DNA from: Gammaproteobacteria bacterium
GTDB taxonomy: Bacteria; Pseudomonadota; Gammaproteobacteria; GCA-001735895
Length of the DNA: 64,000 bases
Assembly (NCBI GenBank): GCA_029862005.1
Contig: JAOTYD010000009.1
Span: 1-64,000 of the forward strand
Direction: 5' to 3'
A program made the position numbers and the translations under genes. Each line of letters begins with the position of its first letter. Positions within the stretch are counted from its first letter, which is position 1. The notes below the pieces were generated by a model. That model saw nothing but the letters and a program-made list of their open reading frames with translations, was not told where the DNA came from and ran no database searches. This document shows positions 1 through 9,678 of the stretch, in pieces.

Positions 1-193
1 AGATACTAAGCGTTATATAGTCTCCCGAATTCGGCAAGCTGCTCTGGTGAGCAACATATTGCCAGGTTCGGTAGAATATCTTTTGTTTCTCGAGTTCGAA
101 GATTTCTGCGGAAAGATAGTACTCGGAGGGTAGGGTAAATGATGTCTCGGCATCTTGCGTTAACGGTTTATGCAGGGGAGGTAATGCCGACAT
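1..193 (-). CDS. Rieske non-heme iron oxygenase, alpha subunit (N-terminal 64 residues; runs off the left edge)
   Basis: An open minus-strand frame starts at an ATG 18 nt after the proV stop and stays open to the window edge. Its product begins MSALPPLHKP and contains LPSEYYLSAEIFELEKQKIF, then YRTWQY and GDYITL. This is the characteristic N-terminal lead of ring-hydroxylating or demethylating Rieske oxygenases (glycine betaine, carnitine and stachydrine demethylase types) just before the Rieske domain, which lies outside the window. The upstream Shine-Dalgarno is weak (AAAGCAG). The tight spacing after a betaine/choline-type transporter ATPase suggests a shared operon and a quaternary-amine substrate. 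That substrate is inferred from context; the family assignment rests on this short conserved stretch. Confidence 0.8.
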   Translation of the reverse strand, partial: MSALPPLHKPLTQDAETSFTLPSEYYLSAEIFELEKQKIFYRTWQYVAHQSSLPNSGDYITLSI

Positions 194-211
194 TCTGCTT
201 TAGCCCGGTGC

Positions 212-1243
212 TCAGGAACGACTGTCCATCGCTTTCAGAATCATCGCCTGGTCGATTTCACCGACGATCCTGTCTTCGTCATTAACCACCGCGAGTGGGC
301 CTTCGGTCTGGATGATAAGGTCGATTAATGAGTCGAGCTTGGCGCCCTCGTTGACACGTTGCGCGCCATTGTTCCTGATCGCATCGGAGGCATCACGCAT
401 GATCTTGCCGACGCTCAATACCTTGTAGCGTGGCACATCCTCGGTGAATTCGCGCACATAGTCATCGACCGGGTTAGCGACGATTTCTTCAGGTGTGCCG
501 ATTTGCACCACGACGCCGTCTTTCATGATCGCGATGTGATCTCCCATTTTAATCGCTTCGAGAAAATCATGCGTGATGAAGATCATGGTCTTGCGCACTT
601 CGGCCTGGATTTTGATGAGCTCGTCCTGCATTTCGCGACGTATCAACGGATCAAGTGCGCTGAAGGGTTCGTCAAAGATCAGGATCTCGGGATCTACTGC
701 CATCGCACGGGCCAGCCCGACTCGTTGTTGCATCCCGCCGGAGAGTTCACGCGGGTAATGATCGGCCCAACCGTGAAGGCCGACCTTTTCCAGCACTTCC
801 AGCGCTTTGGCTTTGCGTTCCTTTTTATCCATGCCGCGAATTTCGAGGCCGAAGGAAATATTGTCGATAACCTTGCGATGCGGGAACAGGCCGAAATGCT
901 GGAACACCATGCTCATGCGAAAGCGGCGTAGTTCGGTGAGCTGGGTGCCGTTATAACCCATGATGTCTTCGCCGTCGATGATCATTTCCCCGGCGGTGGG
1001 TTCGATTAATCTTGAAATACAGCGCACTAAAGTCGACTTGCCGCTGCCCGACAAGCCCATGACGACGAAGGTTTCGCCTTTGTTGATTTCAAAAGAAACG
1101 TCATTAACGCCGATCACATGTCCGGTTTGCTCCTGTACCTCGGCGCGCGACAAAGATCGGTCGAGGTTCTCCAGTGTCCGTTCGGGGTAGGTTCCGAATA
1201 TCTTCCAGATATTTTTACAGACGATTTGAGGTGCTTCGGACAT
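212..1243 (-). CDS. proV: Glycine betaine/choline-type ABC transporter, ATP-binding subunit
   Basis: ATPase of a quaternary-amine importer, acting at the cytoplasmic face of the inner membrane. Walker [10 protein letters not shown] lies at about residues 63-71, the signature LSGGMQQ at 167-173 and Walker B ILIFDEP at 187-193. The N-terminal extension before the ATPase core, carrying [11 protein letters not shown], and a C-terminal CBS-like stretch (about 275-340) are typical of ProV/OpuAA. It is divergent from the permease and binding-protein genes instead of sharing their operon, and is followed on its own strand by a Rieske oxygenase gene. The substrate could be betaine, choline, carnitine or trimethylamine N-oxide (TmoV type); the sequence does not decide. 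Confidence 0.9.
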   Translation of the reverse strand: MSEAPQIVCKNIWKIFGTYPERTLENLDRSLSRAEVQEQTGHVIGVNDVSFEINKGETFVVMGLSGSGKSTLVRCISRLIEPTAGEMIIDGEDIMGYNGTQLTELRRFRMSMVFQHFGLFPHRKVIDNISFGLEIRGMDKKERKAKALEVLEKVGLHGWADHYPRELSGGMQQRVGLARAMAVDPEILIFDEPFSALDPLIRREMQDELIKIQAEVRKTMIFITHDFLEAIKMGDHIAIMKDGVVVQIGTPEEIVANPVDDYVREFTEDVPRYKVLSVGKIMRDASDAIRNNGAQRVNEGAKLDSLIDLIIQTEGPLAVVNDEDRIVGEIDQAMILKAMDSRS

Positions 1244-1259
1244 TGTAATACTCGTTATC

Positions 1260-1276
1260 AGCCGATATTTCCGGCT
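1260..1276. promoter_or_regulatory. Short inverted repeat between divergent proV and proW
   Basis: AGCCG and CGGCT are separated by 7 nt, in the 134-bp region that must hold both divergent promoters. It could be an operator or chance; a 5-bp arm is weak evidence. Confidence 0.25.
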
Positions 1277-1377
1277 ATCTTAGCCTAACGCCGAACGAGC
1301 TGTAAACCAGCCGTACCGCTATTGCAGGTGTCGTTGATCGAGGATAAGCTAACACGAATCTGACGGGACGGGGATGT

Positions 1378-3510
1378 ATGGGCGCGGTATTAGAAGAACG
1401 GGCACGCTCGGGCTGGTGGAGCGATATCTGGGAAGAACACCGCAGCTGGGTAGTCACTTTTGCGCTGCTTACGGTTTCTCTGGTGATCTGGAAAATTCAC
1501 GGTGGCGAAACCATATTCCCGAAGAGCTGGATCGAGTCATTTCCGTTCGCCCAACAAACTGACGCCTTCAAAGACAAGTTTTTTCCTGTTATTCAACCAT
1601 CGACGCGCGTGGTCGCCGCCGGTGTCGTCTGGTTTTACGAGTTGATGGTCGATTTTCTGACCTTTACCCAGTGGCAGGTAGTATTCGTTATCCTGGTGTT
1701 ACCGGCATTTGCCTATGGTGGTTTGCGCCTGGGCCTGCTCGGTATCATCGCAGTCGGATCATGGTTGGTGCTGGACTTCTGGGACGAATCGATGGAAACC
1801 CTGAGCCTGATGTGTATTTCGATCCTGATAGCGATCGTCAGCGGAGTGCTGCTGGGTGTTATGGCGTCGCAAAGCGATCGTTTCGAGGCATTCATCAAAC
1901 CGATTCTCGATACCATGCAGACGCTACCCGCCTTTGTCTACCTGATCCCGGCATTTTACCTGTTCGGTATCGGCGCGCCCGGCGCGATTCTCGCAACCGT
2001 AATTTACGCACTGCCGCCGGTCGTTCGCCTGACCAATCTGGGTATTCGCCAGGTCCCGGCCGGGATCGACGAAGCCGCGACATCTTTCGGTGCGACCCGG
2101 GTGCAATCGCTTATCAAGGTCAAGATTCCACTCGCGATGCCGTCAATTAAACTGGGTGTCAACCAGACCGTGATGATGGCACTGGCGCTGGTTGTACTGG
2201 CGACTTTCATCGGTTCGCCGGGGCTGGGAGATATCGTGTTCCAGGGGCTGCAACGTCTCAATGTCGGCAAGGCGCTCGAAGGGGGACTCGCGATCGTGCT
2301 GATGGCGATCATCCTCGATCGCGTGACCTACGCGATGGGACACATCGAACAAACCAGGGGCAGCCAGCACGATCATGTATTTCGGTTGTTTCCACAGGGA
2401 CTGGAGAATATCAAGCCGATACTGTACATCGAATACGGCATCGACTGGATATGGCATCGAATAGCCCAGGTTGGGAATTTGGTCGCGCTGACCATTACCT
2501 CGCTGGTATGCAGGCTGGTTGCAATCTACGATTCGGATTTTGCCGGCAAGGTACGTGACATCATGCTGGCGCGCAGTTTCCTGATCGCGAGCCTGGTGTT
2601 GATCGCGGTTTTGATGCTGCTCGACGCCTACACCGACCTGTTTGGTAAATTCCCGCGCGAGTGGGAATATCGTTTCCGCACCCCGGTCAACCAGTACATG
2701 GATGAATTGATCACCAACGATCTGTTTTACGCGATTACGCAGGGAATCAAGGAAACGCTGTGGTATGGATTGATCAATCCGCTGAATAGCTTTTTGAAAG
2801 GTTTGCCCTGGTGGTACACCAGCCTGGTGTTCGTCGTGGGCGCCTACTTATTCAGCGGCCGCGGACTGGCTATCGCGACTTTGCTGGGACTGCTGTTTAT
2901 CGGTGCCACCGACCTGTGGTTGTTCGGCATGATAACGCTGTCAACCGTTCTCGTCTCGGTACTGATTTGTTTTATATTTGGCGTGCCGCTGGGAATTTTA
3001 TCGGCTTACAGTAAAACCACCGATACCATTCTCAAACCGATACTCGATACGATGCAAACGATGCCGGTGTTCGTCTACCTGGTACCGGTCGTCATGTTTT
3101 TCCAGGGTGGGCAGGTGTCGGCGGTGATCGCTACCGTGATCTATGCGCTACCGCCTATTGTACGCTGCACCACGCTGGGTATTCGCGAGTTGCCCGAGCA
3201 GATCGACGAGGTTTCGAATTCGTTCGGTGCCTCGACGGTACAGACCCTGGTCAAGGTCAAGATTCCAATGGCGATTCCGGCGGTTATGCTCGGTATCAAC
3301 CAGGGCATCATGATGGCGCTGGCGATGGAGGTCGTTACCCCGTTGATCGGCGGCAAGGGGCTTGGCCTGGCCGTGTTCGACGGTATGAACATGGCGAGCA
3401 TAGGCCTTTCGCTGCAGGCCGGTATCGGGATTGTACTGCTCGCGATTATTCTCGACCGTATGTCACAGGCCTGGACCAAAACCCAGCGCGAGGCAATGGG
3501 ATTGACCTGA
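1378..3510 (+). CDS. proW: Betaine/choline-type ABC transporter permease, two fused ProW domains
   Basis: Integral inner-membrane permease of 710 residues, about twice the length of E. coli ProW. It carries two copies of the permease core, each with the cytoplasmic EAA loop that contacts the ATPase: EAATSFGATRVQSLIKVKIP in the first half and EVSNSFGASTVQTLVKVKIP in the second. So one polypeptide supplies both halves of the channel. Long hydrophobic segments fill both halves. ProX follows after a 112-bp gap. Double-length permeases occur in marine transporters for betaine or trimethylamine N-oxide (TmoW type), which is an alternative substrate. The start is the ATG just downstream of a GGGG-rich stretch. 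Confidence 0.88.
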   Translation: MGAVLEERARSGWWSDIWEEHRSWVVTFALLTVSLVIWKIHGGETIFPKSWIESFPFAQQTDAFKDKFFPVIQPSTRVVAAGVVWFYELMVDFLTFTQWQVVFVILVLPAFAYGGLRLGLLGIIAVGSWLVLDFWDESMETLSLMCISILIAIVSGVLLGVMASQSDRFEAFIKPILDTMQTLPAFVYLIPAFYLFGIGAPGAILATVIYALPPVVRLTNLGIRQVPAGIDEAATSFGATRVQSLIKVKIPLAMPSIKLGVNQTVMMALALVVLATFIGSPGLGDIVFQGLQRLNVGKALEGGLAIVLMAIILDRVTYAMGHIEQTRGSQHDHVFRLFPQGLENIKPILYIEYGIDWIWHRIAQVGNLVALTITSLVCRLVAIYDSDFAGKVRDIMLARSFLIASLVLIAVLMLLDAYTDLFGKFPREWEYRFRTPVNQYMDELITNDLFYAITQGIKETLWYGLINPLNSFLKGLPWWYTSLVFVVGAYLFSGRGLAIATLLGLLFIGATDLWLFGMITLSTVLVSVLICFIFGVPLGILSAYSKTTDTILKPILDTMQTMPVFVYLVPVVMFFQGGQVSAVIATVIYALPPIVRCTTLGIRELPEQIDEVSNSFGASTVQTLVKVKIPMAIPAVMLGINQGIMMALAMEVVTPLIGGKGLGLAVFDGMNMASIGLSLQAGIGIVLLAIILDRMSQAWTKTQREAMGLT

Positions 3511-3622
3511 TTAATGGCAAGAATTTAGCGACTCGACAACTGCATTGACAGTCAGTATTATCGATCCAACCCGTCCTAACTGGCGGAAAAAATTACAATA
3601 TCCGAAGAGAGGAGAAGTTAAA

Positions 3623-4552
3623 ATGTCAATAAAACTAAAAGCCGCGTTGGCGTCTGTAATACTGATGCTTGGCGTCGGTTCGATTCCTTCCGTGGAGGCA
3701 GCCAAGCGCCTTACCGTACCCGATCCGGACTGGACTGGTGGTGTAATCACCTGTCGCACCATTCAATATGTGTTGGAAAACGAGTTGGATTACAAGGTCA
3801 AGACTGTAGCCATTCCTCAAGGACCTGGCGTTTGGGAGGGGATTCGCGCAGGGGACCTGTTTTACAACTGTGAAACCTGGCCTTCCTACAATCCCACCAA
3901 GGAAAAGTACCTCAGTGAATATGGTGGTGATGGATCGGTAACTATCATTGCAGATACTGGCATCATCGGCGAGACGGCCTATTGGGTACCGCGTTACATG
4001 ATCGAAGGAGATAGTGCACGCGGGATTCCCGCATCGGCTCCGGATCTAAAATCGTTCAAGAACCTGAACAAGTATAAGCACATGTTCAAGAGCCTGGAAT
4101 CAGGCGACCGGGGTAACCTGATCGGCTGCCCGGTCTCCGCCTGGGCCTGTGAAGATCAAAAACGAATGGATGATCTGGGTGTTGATTTTTACGCGCAGGC
4201 GCTCGGCTCGGAAACAGCCCACTGGGCCGAAATGCTTGCCAAGTACAAGCGCGGTGAACCCTTCATAGCCTATGCCTGGGCGCCCCATTGGATACATGCG
4301 GCCCTGGACCTGGTTGAAGTGGAGCTGCCGCCGGAAGCTGCCTGGCCAGATGATATTACCTTTAAATACGCCAATCCGGATCTGATGAAAGAACATCCCG
4401 AAGCAGTTGAAGTAATCAAAAAGCATCGCCTGACCAATGCTCAGCAGGCGGGCATGATTTATGAAATCGATGTCAAGAAACGCGATGTTGACGAAGTTGT
4501 CGAAGAGTGGATGGAAGCCAACGAAGCCATCTGGCGTAAGTGGCTGCCGTAG
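3623..4552 (+). CDS. proX: Quaternary-amine ABC transporter periplasmic binding protein (ProX/OpuAC family)
   Basis: Periplasmic binding protein of 309 residues. I start it at the ATG preceded by GGAGAAGTTAAA, not 26 codons upstream, because this places a clean signal peptide (KLKAALASVILMLGVGS, cleavage near VEA/A) at the N terminus. The mature protein has many tryptophans, for example in NCETWPSYN and AYAWAPHW, which could form the aromatic cage used by this family to bind a trimethylammonium group. Five cysteines are present, unusually many for this family. It lies downstream of the fused permease and ends before a strong terminator. Confidence 0.88.
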   Translation: MSIKLKAALASVILMLGVGSIPSVEAAKRLTVPDPDWTGGVITCRTIQYVLENELDYKVKTVAIPQGPGVWEGIRAGDLFYNCETWPSYNPTKEKYLSEYGGDGSVTIIADTGIIGETAYWVPRYMIEGDSARGIPASAPDLKSFKNLNKYKHMFKSLESGDRGNLIGCPVSAWACEDQKRMDDLGVDFYAQALGSETAHWAEMLAKYKRGEPFIAYAWAPHWIHAALDLVEVELPPEAAWPDDITFKYANPDLMKEHPEAVEVIKKHRLTNAQQAGMIYEIDVKKRDVDEVVEEWMEANEAIWRKWLP

Positions 4553-4572
4553 GCTGGTTCTCAATCGAGTGC

Positions 4573-4603
4573 AATCAGGCTCCCGCGGGAGCCTGATTTG
4601 TTT
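4573..4603 (+). terminator. Intrinsic terminator after proX
   Basis: A perfect 26-nt palindrome (positions 4573-4598, core CAGGCTCCCGCGGGAGCCTG) begins 20 nt after the proX stop and is followed by TTGTTTG. It ends the proWX transcript before the sulfatase gene. Confidence 0.85.
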
Positions 4604-4634
4604 GTGGCCTGGTTAATTTAATCCACGAAACGAA

Positions 4635-6065
4635 ATGAGTGGCAGCAATGTAATCGTTTTTATGTCGGATGAGCATACCTGTTCGGTCATGGGTGCCTAT
4701 GGGAACCAGCTCGTGCATACCCCGACACTAGATAAACTCGCTAAAGGCGGAGCGCGTTTCGACAACGCCTATACACCGTCGCCGATCTGTATCTCGGCGC
4801 GCGCCAGCTTCGCCACGGGAACCCAGGTGTTCGAGCATCGCTGCTGGTCATCGGCCGAACCCTATTACGGTCAGCAGCAAAGCTGGATGCATCGTTTGCG
4901 CGATCGAGGGCACGAGGTTGTCTCGATTGGCAAGCTACATTATCGTTCCGCGGCTGACGACGTTGGTTTCAGCGCGCAAATTTTGCCGATGTACCTGGCC
5001 AACAACGGTGCCGGTTGGCCACAGGGTTTACAACGTAAACCGATGGGAAGTTTCCCGGATTCAGTCGAAATGGCCGCGATTCTGGGGCCTGGCGAAACCA
5101 GTTATACGAAGTATGATCGCGACATCACCGCAGCCGCGGTTAACTGGCTTGAACAGCGCCGGGATTCTGATTCCAGGCCGTGGGTACTGTTCGTGTCCTT
5201 CATCTGTCCGCATTTTCCACTGTCAGCGCCACGGGAATTCTATGATCTGTACCAGGATGTAGACTTGCCGCAACCCTATGATCGCAACCCGTCTACACAA
5301 TTGAAGCACCCGGTAATCGACCAGATGCGCTGCTTCTGGGATTATGCTGACCACTTTGATCGTGACAGTGAAAAAATTGGGCTTAAGAATTACTATGCGC
5401 TGTGTAGTTTTCTTGACGATAATATCGCACAGGTATTGTCCGCGCTGGACAGTTCAGGGCAGGCTGCCAACACGCAGATAATTTATACCAGCGACCATGG
5501 TGACATGACTGGCAATCATGGTATCTGGGGCAAATGCTACATGTACGAGGATTCGGTTGGCATTCCGATGACATTAAGTGGACCCGGTATCGAGTCCTCG
5601 GTAAACCCGACGCCAGTTTCGTTAACCGATCTGGCGGCAACAATCGAACATGCGGTTCATGGAGAGGTGCATGCTGCGGAAAATAGCTGGTGCAGCAGGC
5701 CCTTGCAGGGGTTTGTCAATCATCCGGAACCCGAGCGTCCGATTCTGAGTGAATATCACGATGGTGGCAGCCCCTGCGGCATTTTCATGCTGCGGCAAGG
5801 GCGCTGGAAGTACGTGTATTTTTCCGAGGGATATCCATCACTGCTATTCGATATGGAAAATGATCCCCGCGAATTGGTTAACCTCGCCGACGATGTGACA
5901 CTTACCGGCAAGCTTGCCAAATTGGATCAGTTGCTATTTCAGATTCTCGACCCGGAGGAGGTTAATCGGCAAGCCTTTGCCGATCAGGAAATAATGATCG
6001 AGACACTTGGCGGTATGGATGCAATTCTGGCGTTGCCGAGTTTTAATCACACGCCGATCGGTTGA
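4635..6065 (+). CDS. Sulfatase family hydrolase with an atypical CISAR active-site signature
   Basis: Type I sulfatase fold of 476 residues, about arylsulfatase/choline-sulfatase size. Metal-binding motifs are visible: MSDEH near the N terminus, GKLHYRS, and TSDHGDMTGNHGIWGK around residues 285-300. The formylglycine signature, normally C-x-P-S-R, reads PICISARASFATG: the nucleophile Cys and the Arg are kept but positions 3 and 4 are Ser and Ala. No signal peptide is seen, so a cytoplasmic enzyme is likely. It converges with a glycosidase-like gene 2 nt away, at the tail of a transporter operon, so its substrate may be a small sulfate ester or sulfated sugar taken up by that system. Phosphonate monoester hydrolase or phosphodiesterase activity is an alternative within this superfamily. 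Confidence 0.8.
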   Translation: MSGSNVIVFMSDEHTCSVMGAYGNQLVHTPTLDKLAKGGARFDNAYTPSPICISARASFATGTQVFEHRCWSSAEPYYGQQQSWMHRLRDRGHEVVSIGKLHYRSAADDVGFSAQILPMYLANNGAGWPQGLQRKPMGSFPDSVEMAAILGPGETSYTKYDRDITAAAVNWLEQRRDSDSRPWVLFVSFICPHFPLSAPREFYDLYQDVDLPQPYDRNPSTQLKHPVIDQMRCFWDYADHFDRDSEKIGLKNYYALCSFLDDNIAQVLSALDSSGQAANTQIIYTSDHGDMTGNHGIWGKCYMYEDSVGIPMTLSGPGIESSVNPTPVSLTDLAATIEHAVHGEVHAAENSWCSRPLQGFVNHPEPERPILSEYHDGGSPCGIFMLRQGRWKYVYFSEGYPSLLFDMENDPRELVNLADDVTLTGKLAKLDQLLFQILDPEEVNRQAFADQEIMIETLGGMDAILALPSFNHTPIG

Positions 6066-6067
6066 GG

Positions 6068-7006
6068 CTACAATCTTTTTAGCTCGCCGATTGCAATACC
6101 CTGTTCACCGGCGATCGCATAAAGCAGGTATATTTTACCATCTTCCTCAAAGATCGCTGGATCACGAAGTTGATTAACACGTTGTTTGACGGCTCCATAT
6201 TCAGATGCGCGCGGTATCATGTCGGCTCCTTCCCAGGACTTTTGTGCGCGATGGATTTCACAGGTCTCACTTAATTTCCACTGTTGCCAGTCGGCTTCCA
6301 TATCCAGCCTGGACAGCAGTATGCGTTCGGGGGAGTCGCCAACCCGGCTCCAGAGTACATACCAGTCATTTCCGTGTTGCAGCAATGCGTGATGGCGAAT
6401 GGATTCCTGCGTCAATCGGGGACCTGTTTCAAACTCACCCAACCCGTCGCGCGAACGATAGAGTTGTCCGGGCATGGCAATCGCGTAGAACCAGTCAGCA
6501 TGAAAGAAGATCCTGAAATAGGGTGAACCTATTATTTCCATTCGGGCTGCAAAATTAAGCCCGTCCCGAGACAGCGCGACCCGGCTGCGTTGTCTGCCAT
6601 CCTCCAGGCGACCATGGTAGTAGAGTCGAATTTGCTCGGTCTGGTGATCAACCCAGACATCGGGCGAGGCGATGTGGGGATAGTTGCCATCGGTGCCGCG
6701 TGCCATGTAATCACGCGCTTCCTGGTGCAGTTGTGCATCAGCAGGGGTCTGGCTTGCAAACAGGCTACGTTCGATCTCGAGAGGCGCTGGCGTTATCATT
6801 TGCCAGGGACCGACGAGGTCATCGCTGGCGGCAAGCCGAATCGAGCGGCCCTCGTGGTGGGCAAAGTAGAGCAGGTATTTAGCCGGCGGATCGGGTAACC
6901 ATTCGGGTGCCGCGATCAACGAGGGTCCGTTAACGTTGCCTTCGAGCTCGGGATGATCGTCGACACTGATAATCGGACCATCATGGAGGTAATCGAAGTA
7001 AAACAT
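6068..7006 (-). CDS. Five-bladed beta-propeller glycosidase-like protein (GH43/GH32/GH130-like)
   Basis: A 312-residue protein with repeated propeller-blade patterns such as KYLLYFAHHEGRSIRLAAS, IRLYYHGR, WYVLWSRV and KIYLLYAIAGEQGIAIG. An LRDPAIF stretch near the C terminus recalls the RDP motif of GH32-type enzymes, and an acidic SPDVWVD segment sits in the middle. No signal peptide is seen. It lies 16 nt after the transporter ATPase and is most likely the last gene of that operon. This suggests the transporter brings in a glycoside or oligosaccharide that is handled inside the cell. The exact family and substrate cannot be set from sequence alone; it might also be a non-catalytic propeller. 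Confidence 0.65.
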   Translation of the reverse strand: MFYFDYLHDGPIISVDDHPELEGNVNGPSLIAAPEWLPDPPAKYLLYFAHHEGRSIRLAASDDLVGPWQMITPAPLEIERSLFASQTPADAQLHQEARDYMARGTDGNYPHIASPDVWVDHQTEQIRLYYHGRLEDGRQRSRVALSRDGLNFAARMEIIGSPYFRIFFHADWFYAIAMPGQLYRSRDGLGEFETGPRLTQESIRHHALLQHGNDWYVLWSRVGDSPERILLSRLDMEADWQQWKLSETCEIHRAQKSWEGADMIPRASEYGAVKQRVNQLRDPAIFEEDGKIYLLYAIAGEQGIAIGELKRL

Positions 7007-7021
7007 TACCAGGGCGTAATG

Positions 7022-8665
7022 TTACGCAGTGGCGGAGCCCTCGCGCGCACGCTCATCGAGCAGGCCGGTCAGCCAGTCCGGATCCATTTCCGGTACCGAG
7101 GATAACAGCAGCTTGGTGTAATCAGGGTAGGGCGGCGACAGGATTTCACTTTTCATACCCTGCTCGACGACGCGACCTTCAAGCATGACGACGATTTGGT
7201 CCGAGATCGCCTTAACCGTCGCAATGTCGTGAGTTATAAAGATATAGGTCAGATTGAGCTCTTTCTGCAGGCGCAGTAACAATTCGAGAATACCCTTTTG
7301 CACGATCTGGTCGAGTGCCGAGGTTACCTCGTCGCAAATGATGAGTTCCGGATCGGCTGCGAGTGCCCGCGCGATACAGATGCGTTGTTTCTGTCCCCCG
7401 GAAAGTTCGGCCGGCAGGCGCTCGATAAAGGTTTCGTCGAGTTCAATCATTTCGATCAGTTCAAGCAGGCGTCGGTCACGTTCCTTACCGCGCAATCCCA
7501 GGTAAAACTCGAGCGGTCTACCGATGATATCGCGTACCGTATGGCGTGGATTCATCGCGGTATCGGCCATCTGGTAGATCATCTGGATTTTCTGTAACTG
7601 GTCGACACTACGTTCCTTGAGTGTGGGCGGCAAGGCTTTGCCATTGAACAGGATCTGGCCTTTTGACGGTGGTAGTAATCCGGTGATCGCGCGCGCCGCC
7701 GTTGACTTGCCGGAACCGGACTCGCCCACGATAGCGACCGTATGTCCACGAGGCACTTCGATGGTTACATCATCGAGTACCTTGGCACTTCCAGTGTAGC
7801 TGGCATCGACGTGATCAACCTTTAGAATAACGTCTGCCGATTCTTCTTCAGGCTTTTCGATCGAACGTACCGACCACAGTGATTTCGTGTATTCTTTTTT
7901 GGGCTGGGACAGCATTGTGCGGGTATCGGAATCCTCGATCGTTTCGCCATAACGTAACACCTTGATGACGTCGGCCATTTGCGCAACCACGGCAAGGTCA
8001 TGGGTGATGTAAATTGCCGCGGTATTGTATTGCTCGACAATTCTGCGCATCGAAGCCAGTACCTCAACCTGCGTGGTTACGTCTAGCGCAGTCGTCGGCT
8101 CATCAAATATTATGAGATCAGGACGAGGAGACATCGCCATCGCAGTCATGACACGCTGCAGCTGGCCACCGGATACCTGGTGCGGGTAACGATCGCCAAT
8201 AGAATCTGGATTCGGTAACTGCAGATCGCGATAAAGCTGGCGGGCATCCCTTTTAGCCTCGTCCTCCGGTTTTATTCCCTTGCGCACTGTAGATTCGACG
8301 GTTTGTTCAATCAGTTGGTGGGCCGGATTGAACGACGCTGCCGCGGATTGTGCGACATAGGCAATCCGGGAACCCCGCAATGCGCGCCTCTCTTCTGCCG
8401 TGGCTTTCATCAGGTCGATATCGTCGAACATTATGCTGCCACTGGTAATGCGACAACCCGGTCGCGCAAAACCCATCGCCGCCAGTCCCAGGGTAGATTT
8501 TCCGGCACCGGATTCACCGATTAAACCCATGACTTCACCGCGCCGCAGGGTGATGTCGACGCCCTTGATGATTTCATGCCAGCGATCGTCGCTGTAGCCA
8601 TCGATAACGATATCCTTCATTTCCAGCAGGATATCGCCTTTCTTTCCCCTTGATTGATCACTCAT
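7022..8665 (-). CDS. Dpp/Opp-class ABC transporter, fused DppD-DppF ATPase (operon 1)
   Basis: Double ATPase of 547 residues joining both nucleotide-binding domains of a peptide/oligosaccharide-class importer. The first half carries Walker [10 protein letters not shown] and signature VSGGQLQRV; the second has GESGSGKST and LSGGQKQRI. Each half also has its own Walker B ([12 protein letters not shown] and [12 protein letters not shown]). Unlike the paralogous ATPase of operon 2, its C terminus lacks the Cys-rich DppD tail and ends soon after [10 protein letters not shown]. It follows the DppC-type permease by 23 nt and precedes the propeller gene by 16 nt. Confidence 0.9.
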   Translation of the reverse strand: MSDQSRGKKGDILLEMKDIVIDGYSDDRWHEIIKGVDITLRRGEVMGLIGESGAGKSTLGLAAMGFARPGCRITSGSIMFDDIDLMKATAEERRALRGSRIAYVAQSAAASFNPAHQLIEQTVESTVRKGIKPEDEAKRDARQLYRDLQLPNPDSIGDRYPHQVSGGQLQRVMTAMAMSPRPDLIIFDEPTTALDVTTQVEVLASMRRIVEQYNTAAIYITHDLAVVAQMADVIKVLRYGETIEDSDTRTMLSQPKKEYTKSLWSVRSIEKPEEESADVILKVDHVDASYTGSAKVLDDVTIEVPRGHTVAIVGESGSGKSTAARAITGLLPPSKGQILFNGKALPPTLKERSVDQLQKIQMIYQMADTAMNPRHTVRDIIGRPLEFYLGLRGKERDRRLLELIEMIELDETFIERLPAELSGGQKQRICIARALAADPELIICDEVTSALDQIVQKGILELLLRLQKELNLTYIFITHDIATVKAISDQIVVMLEGRVVEQGMKSEILSPPYPDYTKLLLSSVPEMDPDWLTGLLDERAREGSATA

Positions 8666-8688
8666 AGCTGTTTTCTCTACGTGACGGC

Positions 8689-9678
8689 TCAGTCCTTCAG
8701 ACCACTGGATTTATGCAGGAACCAGTCGACCACGAAGTTGACTGCGACGGTCAGCAGGGCAATCGCGGCGGCCGGTAACATCGGGGTCATCGCGGCGGTT
8801 ATGTCGTACTCCGCAAACTGGATCAGGCCCGCGGTTTCACGCACCATCGAACCCCAGTCGGCTGTGGGTGGTTGAATACCCACACCGAGAAAAGATAGCG
8901 CCGCGATCGTCAGGAACACGAAACAGAAGCGCAAGCCGAATTCAGCCACCAGTGGCGGCATGATATTGGGCAGGATTTCCCGGTACAGGATCCAGAACAA
9001 CTTTTCGCCGCGAAGCCTGGCGGCTTCGACGTAATCCATGACCACCACGTTCAGCGACACCGCGCGCGCGATGCGGAAAACCCGGGTGGAGTCGAGAACC
9101 GCGATAATAATAATCAGGTTAAGCGTGTTAGCGCCAAACATCGACAGCAGGATCAATGCGAAAATCAGGCTCGGAATCGCCATCAGGACATCGACCGAGC
9201 GGCTCAGCAGGTTATCGAGCCAGCCATTATTATTGATTGCCGCGGTAATCCCGAGACCGCCGCCGATGATGAAGGCAAACAGTGTTGTTACAAATGCGAT
9301 CCCGACCGTGTTACGTGCTCCATAAATCAGGCGGGATAGAATGTCGCGACCGAGTTGATCGGTGCCGAACATGAATTCTTCACCCCACGGGGCATACGAC
9401 AAATCGAAGATTTCGGCTTCGCCATGGGGCGCCAGCAACGGCGCAAACAGCGCGAAGAATACGTAGATCGTAATTACCGACAGGCCAAACAATGCCGTGG
9501 GTGGTGCGGATTTCAGGCCTCGCCAGACGTTTTCAAGAAATGTGCGCCGCGCCTTGATCAGGCCGACTTCACCGGCGGCAGAATATCCCTGGTCGGCCAG
9601 TTCCGCGGGGGCGTGTCCCAATCCCTGGTCGGCAAGTTCGGCCTCGTTACTGGGGGTGATATCGTCGTCGGTTTTCAT
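8689..9678 (-). CDS. Dpp/Opp-class ABC transporter permease, DppC-like (operon 1)
   Basis: Inner-membrane permease of 329 residues. A hydrophilic N-terminal region of about 50 residues (with a repeated ELADQG motif) precedes the first membrane segment, as is usual for DppC/OppC. The BPD-transport EAA loop reads EAARLRGEKLFWILYREILP, followed by a membrane segment and FLGVGIQPPTADWGSM, a near-invariant DppC signature. Its ATG overlaps the stop of the DppB-like gene by 4 nt (ATGA), indicating translational coupling. It pairs with the DppB-like protein to form the channel. Confidence 0.9.
   Translation of the reverse strand: MKTDDDITPSNEAELADQGLGHAPAELADQGYSAAGEVGLIKARRTFLENVWRGLKSAPPTALFGLSVITIYVFFALFAPLLAPHGEAEIFDLSYAPWGEEFMFGTDQLGRDILSRLIYGARNTVGIAFVTTLFAFIIGGGLGITAAINNNGWLDNLLSRSVDVLMAIPSLIFALILLSMFGANTLNLIIIIAVLDSTRVFRIARAVSLNVVVMDYVEAARLRGEKLFWILYREILPNIMPPLVAEFGLRFCFVFLTIAALSFLGVGIQPPTADWGSMVRETAGLIQFAEYDITAAMTPMLPAAAIALLTVAVNFVVDWFLHKSSGLKD

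Noticed and set aside
359-931. 190-codon plus-strand open frame opposite proV
   Set aside because: It is antisense to a well-supported ATPase gene; long shadow frames are expected at this base composition.
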